DNA from: Belliella aquatica
GTDB taxonomy: Bacteria > Bacteroidota > Bacteroidia > Cytophagales > Cyclobacteriaceae
Reading direction: 5' to 3'
NCBI RefSeq assembly: GCF_014637795.1
Contig: NZ_BMFD01000005.1
Span: 1 to 64,000 of the forward strand
Length of the DNA: 64,000 nucleotides
The position numbers and the translations under genes are program-made. This document shows, in pieces, positions 35,354 to 44,988 of this stretch (position 1 is its first letter; each line of letters begins with the position of its first letter). The notes beneath the pieces were generated by a model. It ran no database searches and was not told the DNA's origin. It saw nothing but the letters and a program-made list of their open reading frames with translations.

Positions 35354-36259
35354 TCACTCTTCCTCTTTTACATATTTTCTCCAATTATGTTCCTCTTTGA
35401 AACCTAGAACTTCGCGGATTTTACGATTGGAAAATAGAGCTTCGTGATCACCCAACTCTCTCGTAATAGGAACACCAGGAAAAAATCTTTCTGCTAGCTC
35501 TTTACTAGGGATAATTGCACCATTGTGATCATTTCCTGCATTGAAAATCTGGAAACCAAGTCCATCTTTCTGTAAACATAAATCTACTATTTGCCCTAAG
35601 TCTCTTGCATCAATATAACAAAAAGCATTTCTACGTCTCACTTCTGGATTTTTGAAATAATTAGGGAAAAGTTCTGCATACTCGTGAGGCTCTATCACAT
35701 TCCCAATTCGCAGCGCATAAATATCATATCCCGATCGGCGTTGGAAACTCCGTGCTGTATGCTCATTTACCACCTTAGAAAGGCCATAAGAATCCATCGG
35801 ATCTACATCATAGTCTTCTTCCAATGGCAAAGACTTTGGATCTGTCATACCATCAGAAAAACAAATCCCATAAGTTGTTTCAGACGAAGCGATGACGATT
35901 TTTTTGATCCCAAGTTTTACAGCGGCTTCAATCACATTGTAGGTTCCGACAGTATTTACACGAAATGTCTCATTATCAGGATTGATTAAGATTCGAGGAA
36001 CTGCTGCAAAATGTACTACCGCATCAAATTTTGGAATCCCCTCCCCTTCTTCTAGTTCATCTAAACCTGCATAAGAACTCATAGCGTTGAACATCTGCCC
36101 AGAATCGGTGATATCTGCAATGAGATTATCCACTCCAGGATGATCGAGCGGCTTCAAGTCTACATTCATCACGCGATGCCCTTGATCTAGCAAGTAAGCA
36201 ATGGCATGTTTCCCTGCCTTTCCTGATCCTCCTGTGAAAAGTATCCTCATTTTTTTCAT
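35354..36259 (-). CDS. NAD-dependent epimerase/dehydratase family protein
   Basis: A short-chain (extended SDR) oxidoreductase of 301 residues. The N-terminal Rossmann motif is TGGSGKAGKHA with acidic Asp after the second strand (VDLKPLD), and the catalytic pair is Tyr-x3-Lys in YGLSKVVNEHTA. This set typifies nucleotide-sugar epimerases, but the substrate cannot be named. The start may be Met1 or Met4 (MRILFTGG). It is preceded by a small membrane protein gene in the same orientation. Confidence 0.85.
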   Translation of the reverse strand: MKKMRILFTGGSGKAGKHAIAYLLDQGHRVMNVDLKPLDHPGVDNLIADITDSGQMFNAMSSYAGLDELEEGEGIPKFDAVVHFAAVPRILINPDNETFRVNTVGTYNVIEAAVKLGIKKIVIASSETTYGICFSDGMTDPKSLPLEEDYDVDPMDSYGLSKVVNEHTARSFQRRSGYDIYALRIGNVIEPHEYAELFPNYFKNPEVRRRNAFCYIDARDLGQIVDLCLQKDGLGFQIFNAGNDHNGAIIPSKELAERFFPGVPITRELGDHEALFSNRKIREVLGFKEEHNWRKYVKEEE

Positions 36260-36284
36260 GGTATAATGGTTTGGGGTGGTTTGA

Positions 36285-36560
36285 TTAAAAGAAACTCCCT
36301 ATGGTAACAACAGTGCAAATTAATAAAAAGATTAAGCTGATGAGTAGAAAATATGCTTTTCGATTTTTCATTATGTACTTAATACTCATTGTGATAAAAA
36401 CAAATTGAGCAATTAGAAAAGGTATTGTCGAGATTTCTCTAAATACACCTATTATTACTATATCAATCTCTTTTAGATTAATCCACCAAAGCATAATGAA
36501 ATAAAAAATAATCACATAATTAAAAAATATTAAACTTCGGTTTTTAAATAGGATATTCAT
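36285..36560 (-). CDS. Small hypothetical membrane protein
   Basis: A 91-residue, very hydrophobic protein with three likely transmembrane helices (SLIFFNYVIIFYFIMLWW, the ISTIPFLIAQFVFITM region and AYFLLISLIFLLICTVVTIG). I start at the ATG at 36560; the frame has an earlier ATG at 36575. It lies 25 bp upstream of the epimerase gene on the same strand. No family recognised. Confidence 0.5.
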   Translation of the reverse strand: MNILFKNRSLIFFNYVIIFYFIMLWWINLKEIDIVIIGVFREISTIPFLIAQFVFITMSIKYIMKNRKAYFLLISLIFLLICTVVTIGSFF

Positions 36561-36782
36561 TTGCGTTGCTCTCACATTTCAAATATGGAAATAAAATAAG
36601 CTTTCACAAAAATTCGTGTAAATGTATATCGTATTCGATTTGTAAACACTTGCTTGATATTTTTACTTATAATCTAGTTGATAAAAGACTATAGGAAATA
36701 TTCTCTCTACTTTCAAAAAAGAGAAATAAGCTATTTAAAACTCTTTAAGTATTTAAGTATAATGATATTGATTTCTAATCAA

Positions 36783-36823
36783 AAAAAGACCTTAAAGTAC
36801 GATCACCCGCGCTTAAAGGTCCT
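36783..36823 (-). terminator. Terminator after phenylalanine hydroxylase gene
   Basis: Read on the minus strand, GACCTTTAAG pairs with CTTTAAGGTC (one mismatch) across a 14-base loop and is followed by seven T residues, 55 bp after the phhA stop. The rest of 36561-36877 is AT-rich with no supported gene. Confidence 0.75.
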
Positions 36824-36877
36824 AATTTATTTCTATTATATTTATGGCTTTTCTCTAGCCCATCACTTCTACAATTC

Positions 36878-37657
36878 TCACTTCGCTTCTTCTGCAACCA
36901 TTTCTTCTAAGACAGCTTCAATTTCTGGAAGTGATTGATAAAGTTGTTCGTAGCTTTCTATGATGAAGTATTTGTCCTGGAATTTATCTTTCCAGTATGG
37001 TGTGTTCATGATTTTTCGAACATCATACTCATAGTGTGCAGGTTCGTCAGAAAGGCTATATTTGGTCTCACCCGCAGAGCTAAGAATACCTGCTCCATAG
37101 ATTTTGAGTTCTCCATTTTCTCGAATCAAACCAAATTCTATGGTAAACCAATAGATTCTAGAAAGCACTTCAACCGCCCATTTATTTTCAATGTGCTTCA
37201 GCGCCAAGCCACTCAAGTTTTCCAAGAAATCTACATAAGGCTGATTCGTCAACATCGGCATGTGTGCAAATGCATCATGAAACATATCTGGCTCTTCTAA
37301 GTAATCTAGCTGTTCCATCTTGCGAAGCCAAGTAGATGAACAGAATCTTCTGTTGTTCATCAGTCCAAAGAAGAGATCATCATCGATCAATCCTGGAACT
37401 ACTTGAATCGCCCAACCTGTACTTTCAGCCAGTCTCTTATTCACATCTTCAAAATCAGCAATCTTATCTGCTGTGAAGTTCACCTCTTTGATACCTTCGA
37501 GGTATGCGATAGAAGCTGCTTTTGGTAGGTTGACAATTTGTCTATCAAACAAGATTTTCCATACATTGAAATCCTCAGCAGTATAAGCCGCGTAGTCTTG
37601 TTTCATTTGCTGAAGTCTAGGGTCTGTAAAGACCCAATCTTTTGGTTTACTAGTCAT
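36878..37657 (-). CDS. phhA: Phenylalanine 4-monooxygenase
   Basis: Pterin- and iron-dependent aromatic amino acid hydroxylase converting phenylalanine to tyrosine. It is 259 residues, the size of bacterial single-domain enzymes. The iron facial triad is His127 and His132 in EPDMFHDAFAHMPML and Glu174 in RIYWFTIEFGLI. It lies 126 bp downstream of aroF, in the same orientation as the trp genes, linking aromatic amino acid genes; it may have its own promoter. Confidence 0.95.
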   Translation of the reverse strand: MTSKPKDWVFTDPRLQQMKQDYAAYTAEDFNVWKILFDRQIVNLPKAASIAYLEGIKEVNFTADKIADFEDVNKRLAESTGWAIQVVPGLIDDDLFFGLMNNRRFCSSTWLRKMEQLDYLEEPDMFHDAFAHMPMLTNQPYVDFLENLSGLALKHIENKWAVEVLSRIYWFTIEFGLIRENGELKIYGAGILSSAGETKYSLSDEPAHYEYDVRKIMNTPYWKDKFQDKYFIIESYEQLYQSLPEIEAVLEEMVAEEAK

Positions 37658-37783
37658 TATATTTGGGTTATATTTTTTCGATATTTATAAGCTCACAACA
37701 AGTAGCTTTCATTTCTCCAATAATTATACAAATCTAAGAAATGTTCGTCAACGGTCAACAGTAAACAGATAACGTACCGACAA

Positions 37784-38803
37784 CTATAATAACGCAAAGG
37801 TTTTTCTCAATGCGAACGTTTTTCTAATCTGATCTGTCAAGAGCGCACTTTGAGCGAAATCTAATGTTTGCTGTCCGTCTGAATAGGCTTTTTCTGGTAT
37901 TTCATGTGTTTCATAAATGATCCCATCTGCACCCGACATCACTCCCGATAGAGCCATCTGCGGCACATAAGCCCTGATTCCAATACCGTGCGAAGGATCT
38001 ACGATAACAGGAAGATGTGATTTTGCTTTGAGAATAGGTACGGCATTCAAGTCCAAAGTGTTTCTACTCGCTTTCTCGTATGTTCTGATTCCTCTTTCAC
38101 AAAGAATCAATTTTTCATTCCCTCCAGAGAAAACATACTCTGCTGATTGCAGTAACTCTTCTATGGTTCCTGAAATCCCTCTTTTGATCATCACTGCCTT
38201 ATCCACTTTTCCAAGCTCATCAAGCAAGTTGAAATTCTGGGTATTCCTCGCCCCTACTTGATAGATATCCACATAAGGATACATCTCTTCAATTTGAGAA
38301 ACCTGCATTACTTCGGTGACGATTTTGATATTAGCCTCTTGAGCCAAATCATACCATAATTTCAAGCCATCGATCCCCAATCCTCTGAATGCATAAGGGC
38401 TTGATCTTGGTTTGAAAACACCGCCACGCATCATTTTGATGTTATTTTCTTTCAAATGCGCAATCACTTTTCTAATCTGATCTTCTGATTCGATCGAACA
38501 AGGGCCGGCGATAACGGCCATATCTCCGTCTTTGATGAAAATTCCATTGCCCAGATCAATTGAAGTAGGCTTTGCTTTCCATTTTTTAGAAACCAGTTTG
38601 TATTCATCTGATACAATATGAATATCTTCTATCCCTTCCTTTTTTCCAATTCGTCTGATATCAAAATCCTTCTTCCCGATCCCTACCAAGTAATCTCCTA
38701 ATTGAGTTTTTACTTCCGTGATTTTGTATCCGATTTGATCGACTTCTGCAATAAGAGATTCTTTTTGCGCGTCGGTGATGTCTTGTTTTAGTTGTATAAT
38801 CAT
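37784..38803 (-). CDS. aroF: 3-deoxy-7-phosphoheptulonate (DAHP) synthase
   Basis: First enzyme of the shikimate pathway, condensing PEP and erythrose 4-phosphate. The 339 residues have an N-terminal ferredoxin-like (ACT-like) domain (1-70) and an AroG/KdsA-type barrel starting at VIAGPCSIES, with GGVFKPRSSPYAFRG, RGISGTIEELL and DPSHGIGIR motifs. This is the class I-beta form. It begins 2 bp after the trpA stop, so it is the last gene of the trp operon and should share its attenuation control. Confidence 0.95.
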   Translation of the reverse strand: MIIQLKQDITDAQKESLIAEVDQIGYKITEVKTQLGDYLVGIGKKDFDIRRIGKKEGIEDIHIVSDEYKLVSKKWKAKPTSIDLGNGIFIKDGDMAVIAGPCSIESEDQIRKVIAHLKENNIKMMRGGVFKPRSSPYAFRGLGIDGLKLWYDLAQEANIKIVTEVMQVSQIEEMYPYVDIYQVGARNTQNFNLLDELGKVDKAVMIKRGISGTIEELLQSAEYVFSGGNEKLILCERGIRTYEKASRNTLDLNAVPILKAKSHLPVIVDPSHGIGIRAYVPQMALSGVMSGADGIIYETHEIPEKAYSDGQQTLDFAQSALLTDQIRKTFALRKTFALL

Positions 38804-38805
38804 AA

Positions 38806-39579
38806 CTATTGAATTACTGACTGAATATATGATTTGATATCAGCAGATAAGTTTTTGCTGTCTTTTACTACTTTAATGAATGCACTTCCGATAATCGCTC
38901 CATTTCCGTAAAGAGAAGCTTTTGTGAAAGTTTCTGAATCAGAAATACCAAAACCTATCAATCTTGGGTTTTTGAGGTTCATCGCTTGAACACGTTTGAA
39001 GTATTCTACTTGCTCTTCTGAAATCCCAGCTTTTGCTCCTGTAATGCTATGGGCAGATACCATGTAGATAAATCCATTTGAGTTTTCGTCGATTTCACGG
39101 ATTCTTGCTTCACTTGTTTGTGGCGAAATCAAGAAAGTATTGCTCAATCCATATTGATCAAACAAACTTTTGAATTCGTCCTGATATTGCTGCATAGGAA
39201 GATCAGGTAAAATTAATCCATCTACTCCTACTTCTTTGCATTGTTGCAAAAATGCTTCCATTCCAAATTGAATAATTGGATTCAAATAGCCCATTAAAAC
39301 CACGGGGATATTGACCGATTGACGCATATCTTTGATTTGATCAAAAAGCTTTTTTAAGCTCATCCCATTTTCCAAAGCTGTCTGATTACTTTCTTGGATA
39401 GTAGGCCCATCAGCAATTGGATCAGAGTAAGGTACACCTATCTCGATGATATCAGCACCTGCTTCCTCGATGGCTTGCATGGTAGGTAGTGTATCCTCTA
39501 AAGCTGGAAATCCCGCTGTAAAATAGATAGACAATACGCGCTCTTTTTTATTTTGAAATAATGTATGTATTCGGTTCAT
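38806..39579 (-). CDS. trpA: Tryptophan synthase alpha subunit
   Basis: Cleaves indole-3-glycerol phosphate to indole, which is channelled to TrpB. It is 257 residues, starting MNRIHTLFQNKKERVLSIYF. Catalytic Glu is in DIIEIGVPYSDP with Asp in GLILPDLP, and the phosphate loop FGISD is present. It is downstream of trpB, separated by a 301-bp low-complexity spacer, and joined tightly to aroF. Confidence 0.96.
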   Translation of the reverse strand: MNRIHTLFQNKKERVLSIYFTAGFPALEDTLPTMQAIEEAGADIIEIGVPYSDPIADGPTIQESNQTALENGMSLKKLFDQIKDMRQSVNIPVVLMGYLNPIIQFGMEAFLQQCKEVGVDGLILPDLPMQQYQDEFKSLFDQYGLSNTFLISPQTSEARIREIDENSNGFIYMVSAHSITGAKAGISEEQVEYFKRVQAMNLKNPRLIGFGISDSETFTKASLYGNGAIIGSAFIKVVKDSKNLSADIKSYIQSVIQ

Positions 39580-39880
39580 TGGAATTGCAAGATTTTAATA
39601 TTAGAAAATTGTAAGATTTGTTCTAATGTCGGAAGGTTTTGACGTTAGAAAGTTAATGGGAAGATTGGCAGAAGCAAAATAAAGATTATTGAGTTATTAG
39701 AATATTGGTAGATCTGTGTCTTTTATCTCGCATCTCCTATTTGTTCTTACTTCTTGGCTTTAATTTCACACTTCATAATTCGAAATTTGACATTCGATAT
39801 TCGACATTTTTAAATTTCGAATTATGAATTAAGAATTGGCCTGCAGTTGATCTGCCAGAACGAAATTCATCCTTCATCCT
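39580..39880. repeat. trpB-trpA spacer with word-like low complexity
   Basis: No gene. Near trpA lie words such as GCAAGATTTTAATATTAG and AAAATTGTAAGATTTG. In the middle is CTTTTATCTCGCATCTCC. At about 39776-39837 are repeated ATTCGAAATTTGACATTCGA words whose ends are inverted copies (CATAATTCGAAATTT and AAATTTCGAATTATG), forming a potential long hairpin inside the operon. Confidence 0.6.
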
Positions 39881-41059
39881 TTAATAAGCTCCCCACTTGA
39901 TATAAGTATCCAAATCTTTATCTCCTCTACCTGAAAGATTGATCACAATTACATCATCTTTTTTGTACTCGATCATGTTCAAAGCATGGACAGCATGGGC
40001 AGTTTCGATAGCTGGAATTATCCCTTCCATCCTACTTAGCTCAATTCCTGCTTTCATCGCATCTTCATCCTCTACCGCTACAAATTCTGCTCTTCCAATA
40101 TCAAACAAATGCGCATGCACAGGCCCAATTCCTGGATAATCCAATCCAGCGGAAATAGAATGCGGCTCTACAACTTGTCCATCTTCTGTTTGCATCAAAA
40201 GCGTTTTACTTCCGTGAAGAATCCCTGGAGTTCCTAAGGCTGTTGTAGCTGCTGATTTCCCAGAACTAATCCCCAAACCTGCCGCTTCAGCTGCGATAAG
40301 TCTAACTTGAGGCACATTGTAGTAATGATAAAACGTACCTGCGGCATTACTTCCACCACCTACACAAGCGATCAAAATGTCTGGATTTTCTGTTCCCTCT
40401 TTTTCTAAGAGCTGCTTTTTGATTTCTTCAGATATAACAGATTGAAATCTGGCTACCATTTCAGGATAAGGATGTGGGCCAACTACTGAACCGATGATAT
40501 AATGCGTATCAACTGGATTATTGATCCATTGACGCATCGCTTCATTTGTGGCATCTTTGAGCGTTTGACTTCCTGATGTTGCTGGAACTACCTTAGCTCC
40601 TAAAATTCTCATTCGTTCTACATTAGGTCGTTGTCTTTGGATATCCAAAGCACCCATATAGATCGTACAATCCATTCCCATCAAAGCACAAACAGTGGCC
40701 GTAGCAACACCATGTTGTCCAGCACCAGTTTCAGCGATAATTCTTTTCTTTCCTAGTTTTTTGGCCAGTATAATCTGTCCAACAGTATTGTTGACTTTGT
40801 GAGCACCTGTATGACATAAATCTTCTCTTTTGAAATATATCTTGGCACCGTACTTCTCTGACATCCGCTTAGCAAAATACAAAGGAGTAGGACGGCCGAC
40901 AAAATCTCTCAAAAGGTACTGAAACTCCGCTTGAAACTCTGCAGTAGCCACAATCTGCTCGTAATTTTCTCTCAACTCCTCAATGTTTGGGTGCAACATC
41001 TCCGGGATATATGCTCCTCCAAACTTTCCATAAAACCCTTTTTCGTCAACTTTAATCAT
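39881..41059 (-). CDS. trpB: Tryptophan synthase beta subunit
   Basis: PLP enzyme joining indole and serine to tryptophan. It is 392 residues, TrpB1 type, starting [20 protein letters not shown]. The PLP lysine is in [14 protein letters not shown] and the phosphate-binding loop is [20 protein letters not shown] is also present. It is in the trpEGDCFBA order, 154 bp after trpF. Confidence 0.97.
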   Translation of the reverse strand: MIKVDEKGFYGKFGGAYIPEMLHPNIEELRENYEQIVATAEFQAEFQYLLRDFVGRPTPLYFAKRMSEKYGAKIYFKREDLCHTGAHKVNNTVGQIILAKKLGKKRIIAETGAGQHGVATATVCALMGMDCTIYMGALDIQRQRPNVERMRILGAKVVPATSGSQTLKDATNEAMRQWINNPVDTHYIIGSVVGPHPYPEMVARFQSVISEEIKKQLLEKEGTENPDILIACVGGGSNAAGTFYHYYNVPQVRLIAAEAAGLGISSGKSAATTALGTPGILHGSKTLLMQTEDGQVVEPHSISAGLDYPGIGPVHAHLFDIGRAEFVAVEDEDAMKAGIELSRMEGIIPAIETAHAVHALNMIEYKKDDVIVINLSGRGDKDLDTYIKWGAY

Positions 41060-41213
41060 TTCTATGTTATTTATGATCTATTTCTAATTTTCTAAGATTG
41101 AATCCACCTGGCTGATCTTATATCCTGGCAATGAATTGCAGCGTTAATACATTGATCATGCCTACGGTATTTTAATCTTTGTCTTTATTCTTTTTGGCCC
41201 TTCTTTCTCATTT

Positions 41214-41840
41214 CTAGACTCTCACCTTCTCCCAAAACTCCTCTATCCTATCGATGTCTTTGAATCCTGGTTCTATTTCAAACTTTGAATTGATATCCAA
41301 ACCTGCCAATTGAGGAATTTCAGAATAAAGCTTTTGTATATCCTTTATGTTTTCCAAACTCAAGCCTCCGCTCAGTAGAAAAGGCTTCTCAAAAGGATAG
41401 CTTCTCAAAATTTGCCAATCAAAGGTCTTTCCACTCCCACCATACCCTTTGGTAAAAGTATCGAAAAGAAAATAATCAACATAAGGTAAGTAGCCTTCCA
41501 ATTCACTCCAGTCCACATTTTCTTTGACAGAAAAGACTTTGAAAATCTCTAATCCTGTCTCTTCTTTGACTGATTTAGTAAAACCCACCGATTCATCTCC
41601 ATGGAGTTGGATCGTATGAAGGTCAAACAAAGAAATAGCCTTCTTAATTTCATCAAGGTTGGCATTAACAAAAACGCCTACTTTGGAAATGGTTAGACCT
41701 TTTATAGAATCGGCAAAATCTTTTGAAACGAACCTTGGAGATTTGGCATAAAAGATCAAACCCATCCAATGAGGATTGATTTGAGAAATCAAGCCTTTGA
41801 TATTCTCCTCGGACCGCATTCCACAGACTTTCAGTTTCAT
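41214..41840 (-). CDS. trpF: Phosphoribosylanthranilate isomerase
   Basis: Third step of the tryptophan branch, an Amadori rearrangement on a TIM barrel. It is 208 residues: catalytic Cys in LKVCGMRSEENI and Asp in YFLFDTFTKGYGGSGKTFDW; LSGGLSLENI forms the phosphate loop. It overlaps the end of trpC by 4 bases, indicating translational coupling. Confidence 0.95.
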   Translation of the reverse strand: MKLKVCGMRSEENIKGLISQINPHWMGLIFYAKSPRFVSKDFADSIKGLTISKVGVFVNANLDEIKKAISLFDLHTIQLHGDESVGFTKSVKEETGLEIFKVFSVKENVDWSELEGYLPYVDYFLFDTFTKGYGGSGKTFDWQILRSYPFEKPFLLSGGLSLENIKDIQKLYSEIPQLAGLDINSKFEIEPGFKDIDRIEEFWEKVRV

Positions 41841-42661
41841 TTCTCTTGAGTTAGTCCGTCTGCCGCCATCAACAAGTCTCTGTATTCATTCATGAAATTG
41901 TAAGCTGCCTGATGTGGTCTGCTTGATTTCATGAAATTTTCACCTATCAAGAAACCTTCAAATCCTGTTTGCTTTAAACTTACTAATGTATCAGGTCTAG
42001 ATATGCCACTTTCAGAAATTTTTACAAATTCATTCGGGATTTTTCCTACCAAGTCATAAGACGTTTGTAGAGATACATCAAAAGTTTTGAGACTTCTGTT
42101 GTTAATACCTACAAGATCGAGAAATTCGTTGACTGAAGAGGCTAATTCTTCCTCATCATGTACCTCCATCAATACCTCCATACCGAGTGATTTGGCGAAT
42201 TTTGCTAATTCCTTTAATCTCGCTGGCTCCAAAGCTGCGGCTATTAATAGGATGCAATCTGCTCCTATTGACTTTGCTTCGATGATCTGGTACTCATCGA
42301 TGATAAAGTCTTTTCTTAAAATCGGGCAGAAATTAAATTTCCTAGCAGAAATCAAATCATCATTTTTCCCTCCAAAAAACTCCTGATCTGTCAAAATAGA
42401 CAATGCCGAAGCTCCTGCCTGCATGTACCCGATGCTTGTCGCTTCCACAGACGCACTTGGATTGATATCCCCTTTTGATGGGGATTTTCTTTTGAATTCG
42501 GCAATGATTCCTGTTTTCTCTGGATCAGAAATATAATCCTTCATGGATACAATATCGGAATCGAAGTAAATGCTCTTTTCAAGTAGTTTTACCGGAACAA
42601 GACTACTTTTCTCCGCTACTTCTGTTTTTTTGAATGCTATAATTTTATCTAAAATATTCAT
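41837..42661 (-). CDS. trpC: Indole-3-glycerol phosphate synthase
   Basis: Ring closure of CdRP to indole glycerol phosphate. It is 274 residues with Lys and Glu catalytic motifs in IAEFKRKSPSKGDI, LRKDFIIDEYQ and EVHDEEEL, plus VGINNRSLKTFDV and SESGI. It is monofunctional, with a separate overlapping trpF. It follows trpD by 11 bp. Confidence 0.96.
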   Translation of the reverse strand: MNILDKIIAFKKTEVAEKSSLVPVKLLEKSIYFDSDIVSMKDYISDPEKTGIIAEFKRKSPSKGDINPSASVEATSIGYMQAGASALSILTDQEFFGGKNDDLISARKFNFCPILRKDFIIDEYQIIEAKSIGADCILLIAAALEPARLKELAKFAKSLGMEVLMEVHDEEELASSVNEFLDLVGINNRSLKTFDVSLQTSYDLVGKIPNEFVKISESGISRPDTLVSLKQTGFEGFLIGENFMKSSRPHQAAYNFMNEYRDLLMAADGLTQEK

Positions 42662-42672
42662 ATTTTATGCTT

Positions 42673-43683
42673 TTATGCGAGTGAAATGATCTTCTTTGGA
42701 TTAACCAAAGCGTTGAATTTTTTAAGTGCTTCTCCGGAAAGCAGAGACTCTCTTGCTTTGTCTACAGCTGCTATGAAGGAAAGAGAACCATCAGCGGTAT
42801 GAAGCGCTGCGGCTGCATTTGCGATTACGACCGAATTTTGTGCTTCTGTTCCTTTTCCCTTAAGTATATTATCAAATATGGCAGCCGAATCTGCGATCGT
42901 TTCTCCTCCTTGAATGCTAGTGGCCTCAAGAATAGGGAGATTGATATCCGAAGGTCCATAGAGTTTTTCTCCTTCCTGCGATATCATCTTAAAATCTCCG
43001 GTAAGAGATATCTCGTCATATCCATCCAAGGCATGAAGTATACTGAAGCTTCCTTCTTGATTTTGATAGAGATACGCATAAAGTCTTGCCAATTCAAGGC
43101 TAAATACGCCAACCAATTGCTTTTTCGGGAAACTTGGGTTGACCATTGGTCCGAGCATATTGAAGAAAGTCTTTACACCAAGGTCTTTTCTAATCGGTCC
43201 AACATGCTTCATCGCGGGGTGAAAAAGCGGTGCATGAAGAAAACATATCCCTGCTTCATCAAGATTTTTCTTGATCTTATCCACGTCGTTTGTGAATTCA
43301 TATCCAAAGCTCTGGAGTAAATTTGATGAACCACAGATAGATGACACACCTGTATTGCCGTGCTTTGCTACATTTTGACCCGCTCCAGCTACGATAAAAG
43401 AGGCTAAAGTTGAAATATTGAAGGTGTCTTTTCCATCTCCACCTGTACCACATAAATCCATCGCATCATACTCTTCAATTTCTACAGGTACACACTGATC
43501 CAACATTGCTTCTCTGAAGCCCCCAAGTTCGTCTACGGTCACAGAACGCATCATGTAAACGGTCAAAAATGCGGCAATTTGACTTTGATTATACTCTCCA
43601 GAAGTGATTTTCAAAAGAACTTCTTTGGCTTGCTCCTTACTCAAAGTTCGATGCTCTATCAAGTGGTTTAGTATTTCTTTCAT
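42673..43683 (-). CDS. trpD: Anthranilate phosphoribosyltransferase
   Basis: Transfers phosphoribose from PRPP to anthranilate. It is 336 residues. The PRPP-binding motif DLCGTGGDGKDTFNISTLAS and the following KHGNTGVSS are intact, and the second metal site lies in HALDGYDEISL. It is not fused to trpG, which precedes it after a 156-bp spacer of AT-rich words (AGATTATAAAATTTTAAAAT). Confidence 0.96.
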   Translation of the reverse strand: MKEILNHLIEHRTLSKEQAKEVLLKITSGEYNQSQIAAFLTVYMMRSVTVDELGGFREAMLDQCVPVEIEEYDAMDLCGTGGDGKDTFNISTLASFIVAGAGQNVAKHGNTGVSSICGSSNLLQSFGYEFTNDVDKIKKNLDEAGICFLHAPLFHPAMKHVGPIRKDLGVKTFFNMLGPMVNPSFPKKQLVGVFSLELARLYAYLYQNQEGSFSILHALDGYDEISLTGDFKMISQEGEKLYGPSDINLPILEATSIQGGETIADSAAIFDNILKGKGTEAQNSVVIANAAAALHTADGSLSFIAAVDKARESLLSGEALKKFNALVNPKKIISLA

Positions 43684-43839
43684 GTGAATTGGAAGATTAT
43701 AAAATTTTAAAATTATAAGATTATGTCCGTCTTAGCAGCTTGTTGGTTGACTGACTGCTTATTAAATATGAGATACTTTGATTATTTACACTTTACTCCA
43801 AATCTTTAATCTTGTATCTTACCTATAGTGTCTCGTTAA

Positions 43840-44397
43840 TCACTTTAGCCAGTTTTTCATCATCTGAACACCGTGTTCTGTGAGGACTGATTCGGGATGA
43901 AATTGAAGGCCTCTAACTTTCAATTTGTTATGTCTTACTCCCATAATCTGACCATCAGGAGTACGAGCGATCACTTCCAGATCAGGACTGAGGGTTTGTT
44001 CATTGATCACCCAAGAATGATATCTACCGATTTTAAATTGCTTGGGAAGTCCTTGAAATAGTAGGTCCTCCTCAACAGTTACTTCTGATGCTAGACCATG
44101 AACGACCTCAGACAAATTTATCAAATCCCCACCAAAGGCTTCTCCGATGGCTTGGTGCCCCAGACAAATCCCCAGAATGTCTTTTGTTGTTCCATATTCC
44201 TTAAGTAGTTCGGGCATAACTCCAGCTTCGGATGGAATTCCAGGGCCAGGTGATAGCAGTATTTTATCATAAACATCAATATCAGACAAATTGATTTTAT
44301 CATTTCGATATATATCCATTTCATAACCCAACTGTCTGATGATGTACACCAAATTGTAGGTAAATGAATCGTAATTATCAAGGACAAGGATTTTCAT
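43840..44397 (-). CDS. trpG: Anthranilate synthase component II (glutaminase)
   Basis: Class I amidotransferase supplying ammonia to TrpE. It is 185 residues from the ATG at 44397 (MKILVLDNYDSFTYNLVY), the family's standard N-terminus; the longer open frame to 44478 runs into repeat words. Nucleophile Cys is in LGICLGHQAIGEAFGG; the His-Glu pair is in LQFHPESVLTEHG. It might also serve PabA in folate synthesis. It is separated from trpE by a four-helix-bundle gene. Confidence 0.94.
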   Translation of the reverse strand: MKILVLDNYDSFTYNLVYIIRQLGYEMDIYRNDKINLSDIDVYDKILLSPGPGIPSEAGVMPELLKEYGTTKDILGICLGHQAIGEAFGGDLINLSEVVHGLASEVTVEEDLLFQGLPKQFKIGRYHSWVINEQTLSPDLEVIARTPDGQIMGVRHNKLKVRGLQFHPESVLTEHGVQMMKNWLK

Positions 44398-44607
44398 AGG
44401 TTGTATAATAGTTGGAATGTTGGGAGGTTTGGATTGGAAAATTGTAAGATTATAAGGTTCGAAAGTTATAAGGTTCAAATGTTATAAGGTTGGGTGAATT
44501 GTAATATTGGAAGTTTATAAGGTTCGAATGTTGTAAGGTTGGGCTTCAAGTTTCTTTGTTTCAGTTCGAAATATTTATGTTACTTATCGGTATTGTCTTT
44601 TAATTAC
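44398..44607. repeat. Tandem AAGGTT-word spacer upstream of trpG
   Basis: At about 44425-44540 the plus strand repeats words of 10-15 bases such as TTATAAGGTTCGAA, GTTATAAGGTTCAAATG and GAATGTTGTAAGGTTGGG. The word at 44523-44540 occurs inverted (16 of 18 bases) at 45058-45075 on the other side of the four-helix-bundle gene. Confidence 0.65.
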
Positions 44608-44988
44608 TTACTTTTTTTTTTGATTGAAAGCTTTCAGGTAATTAATGAATGATTTTATCTTACTGGAAAGACCAGATAAATCAGATTTGAGTTTTTCGTA
44701 ATCTTCATTATTTACTCTTCCTGCTGCCACTAGAATTGCTAATTGGCTTCTAACTTCACCAGCCGATCCTTTGGCATAGTGCAGATATTTGATAAATACT
44801 TTATTGTTGTTGTATTCAAAGCCTTCAGCAATATTATTTGATATAGAAATTGCAGCACCTATAATTTGGTCTCTTGATTTATAGTCATGCTTCAATGGAC
44901 TTAAGTCTGCAAGTCGGTAAATTTCCACTCCAATTCTAACCGCTTCTTTCCAAACCTCTAAATCTTCAAATGCCGAAATCTTTGCCAT
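44608..44988 (-). CDS. Four helix bundle protein (23S rRNA intervening-sequence family)
   Basis: A 126-residue helical protein with family features: FEDLEVWKEAVRIGVEIY start, DQIIGAAISISNNIAEGFEY core and YLHYAKGSAGEVRSQL. Relatives were first found inside intervening sequences of 23S rRNA genes and also occur at dispersed sites; their function is unresolved. Here it interrupts the trp operon between trpE and trpG and is bracketed by inverted AAGGTT-type words (44523-44540 and 45058-45075), which suggests it arrived as a small inserted cassette. Confidence 0.88.
   Translation of the reverse strand: MAKISAFEDLEVWKEAVRIGVEIYRLADLSPLKHDYKSRDQIIGAAISISNNIAEGFEYNNNKVFIKYLHYAKGSAGEVRSQLAILVAAGRVNNEDYEKLKSDLSGLSSKIKSFINYLKAFNQKKK

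Noticed and set aside
36678-36938. An 86-aa plus-strand frame between the small membrane gene and phhA
   Set aside because: It runs through the phhA terminator and into phhA antisense; no features of a real protein.
44398-44478. Extended N-terminus of trpG
   Set aside because: It translates the AAGGTT-word spacer; the conserved MKILVLDNYDSFTYN start at 44397 is standard.
44425-44560. tRNA T-arm-like GGTTCGAA words
   Set aside because: The words recur in tandem with no acceptor, D or anticodon arms; they belong to the spacer repeats.
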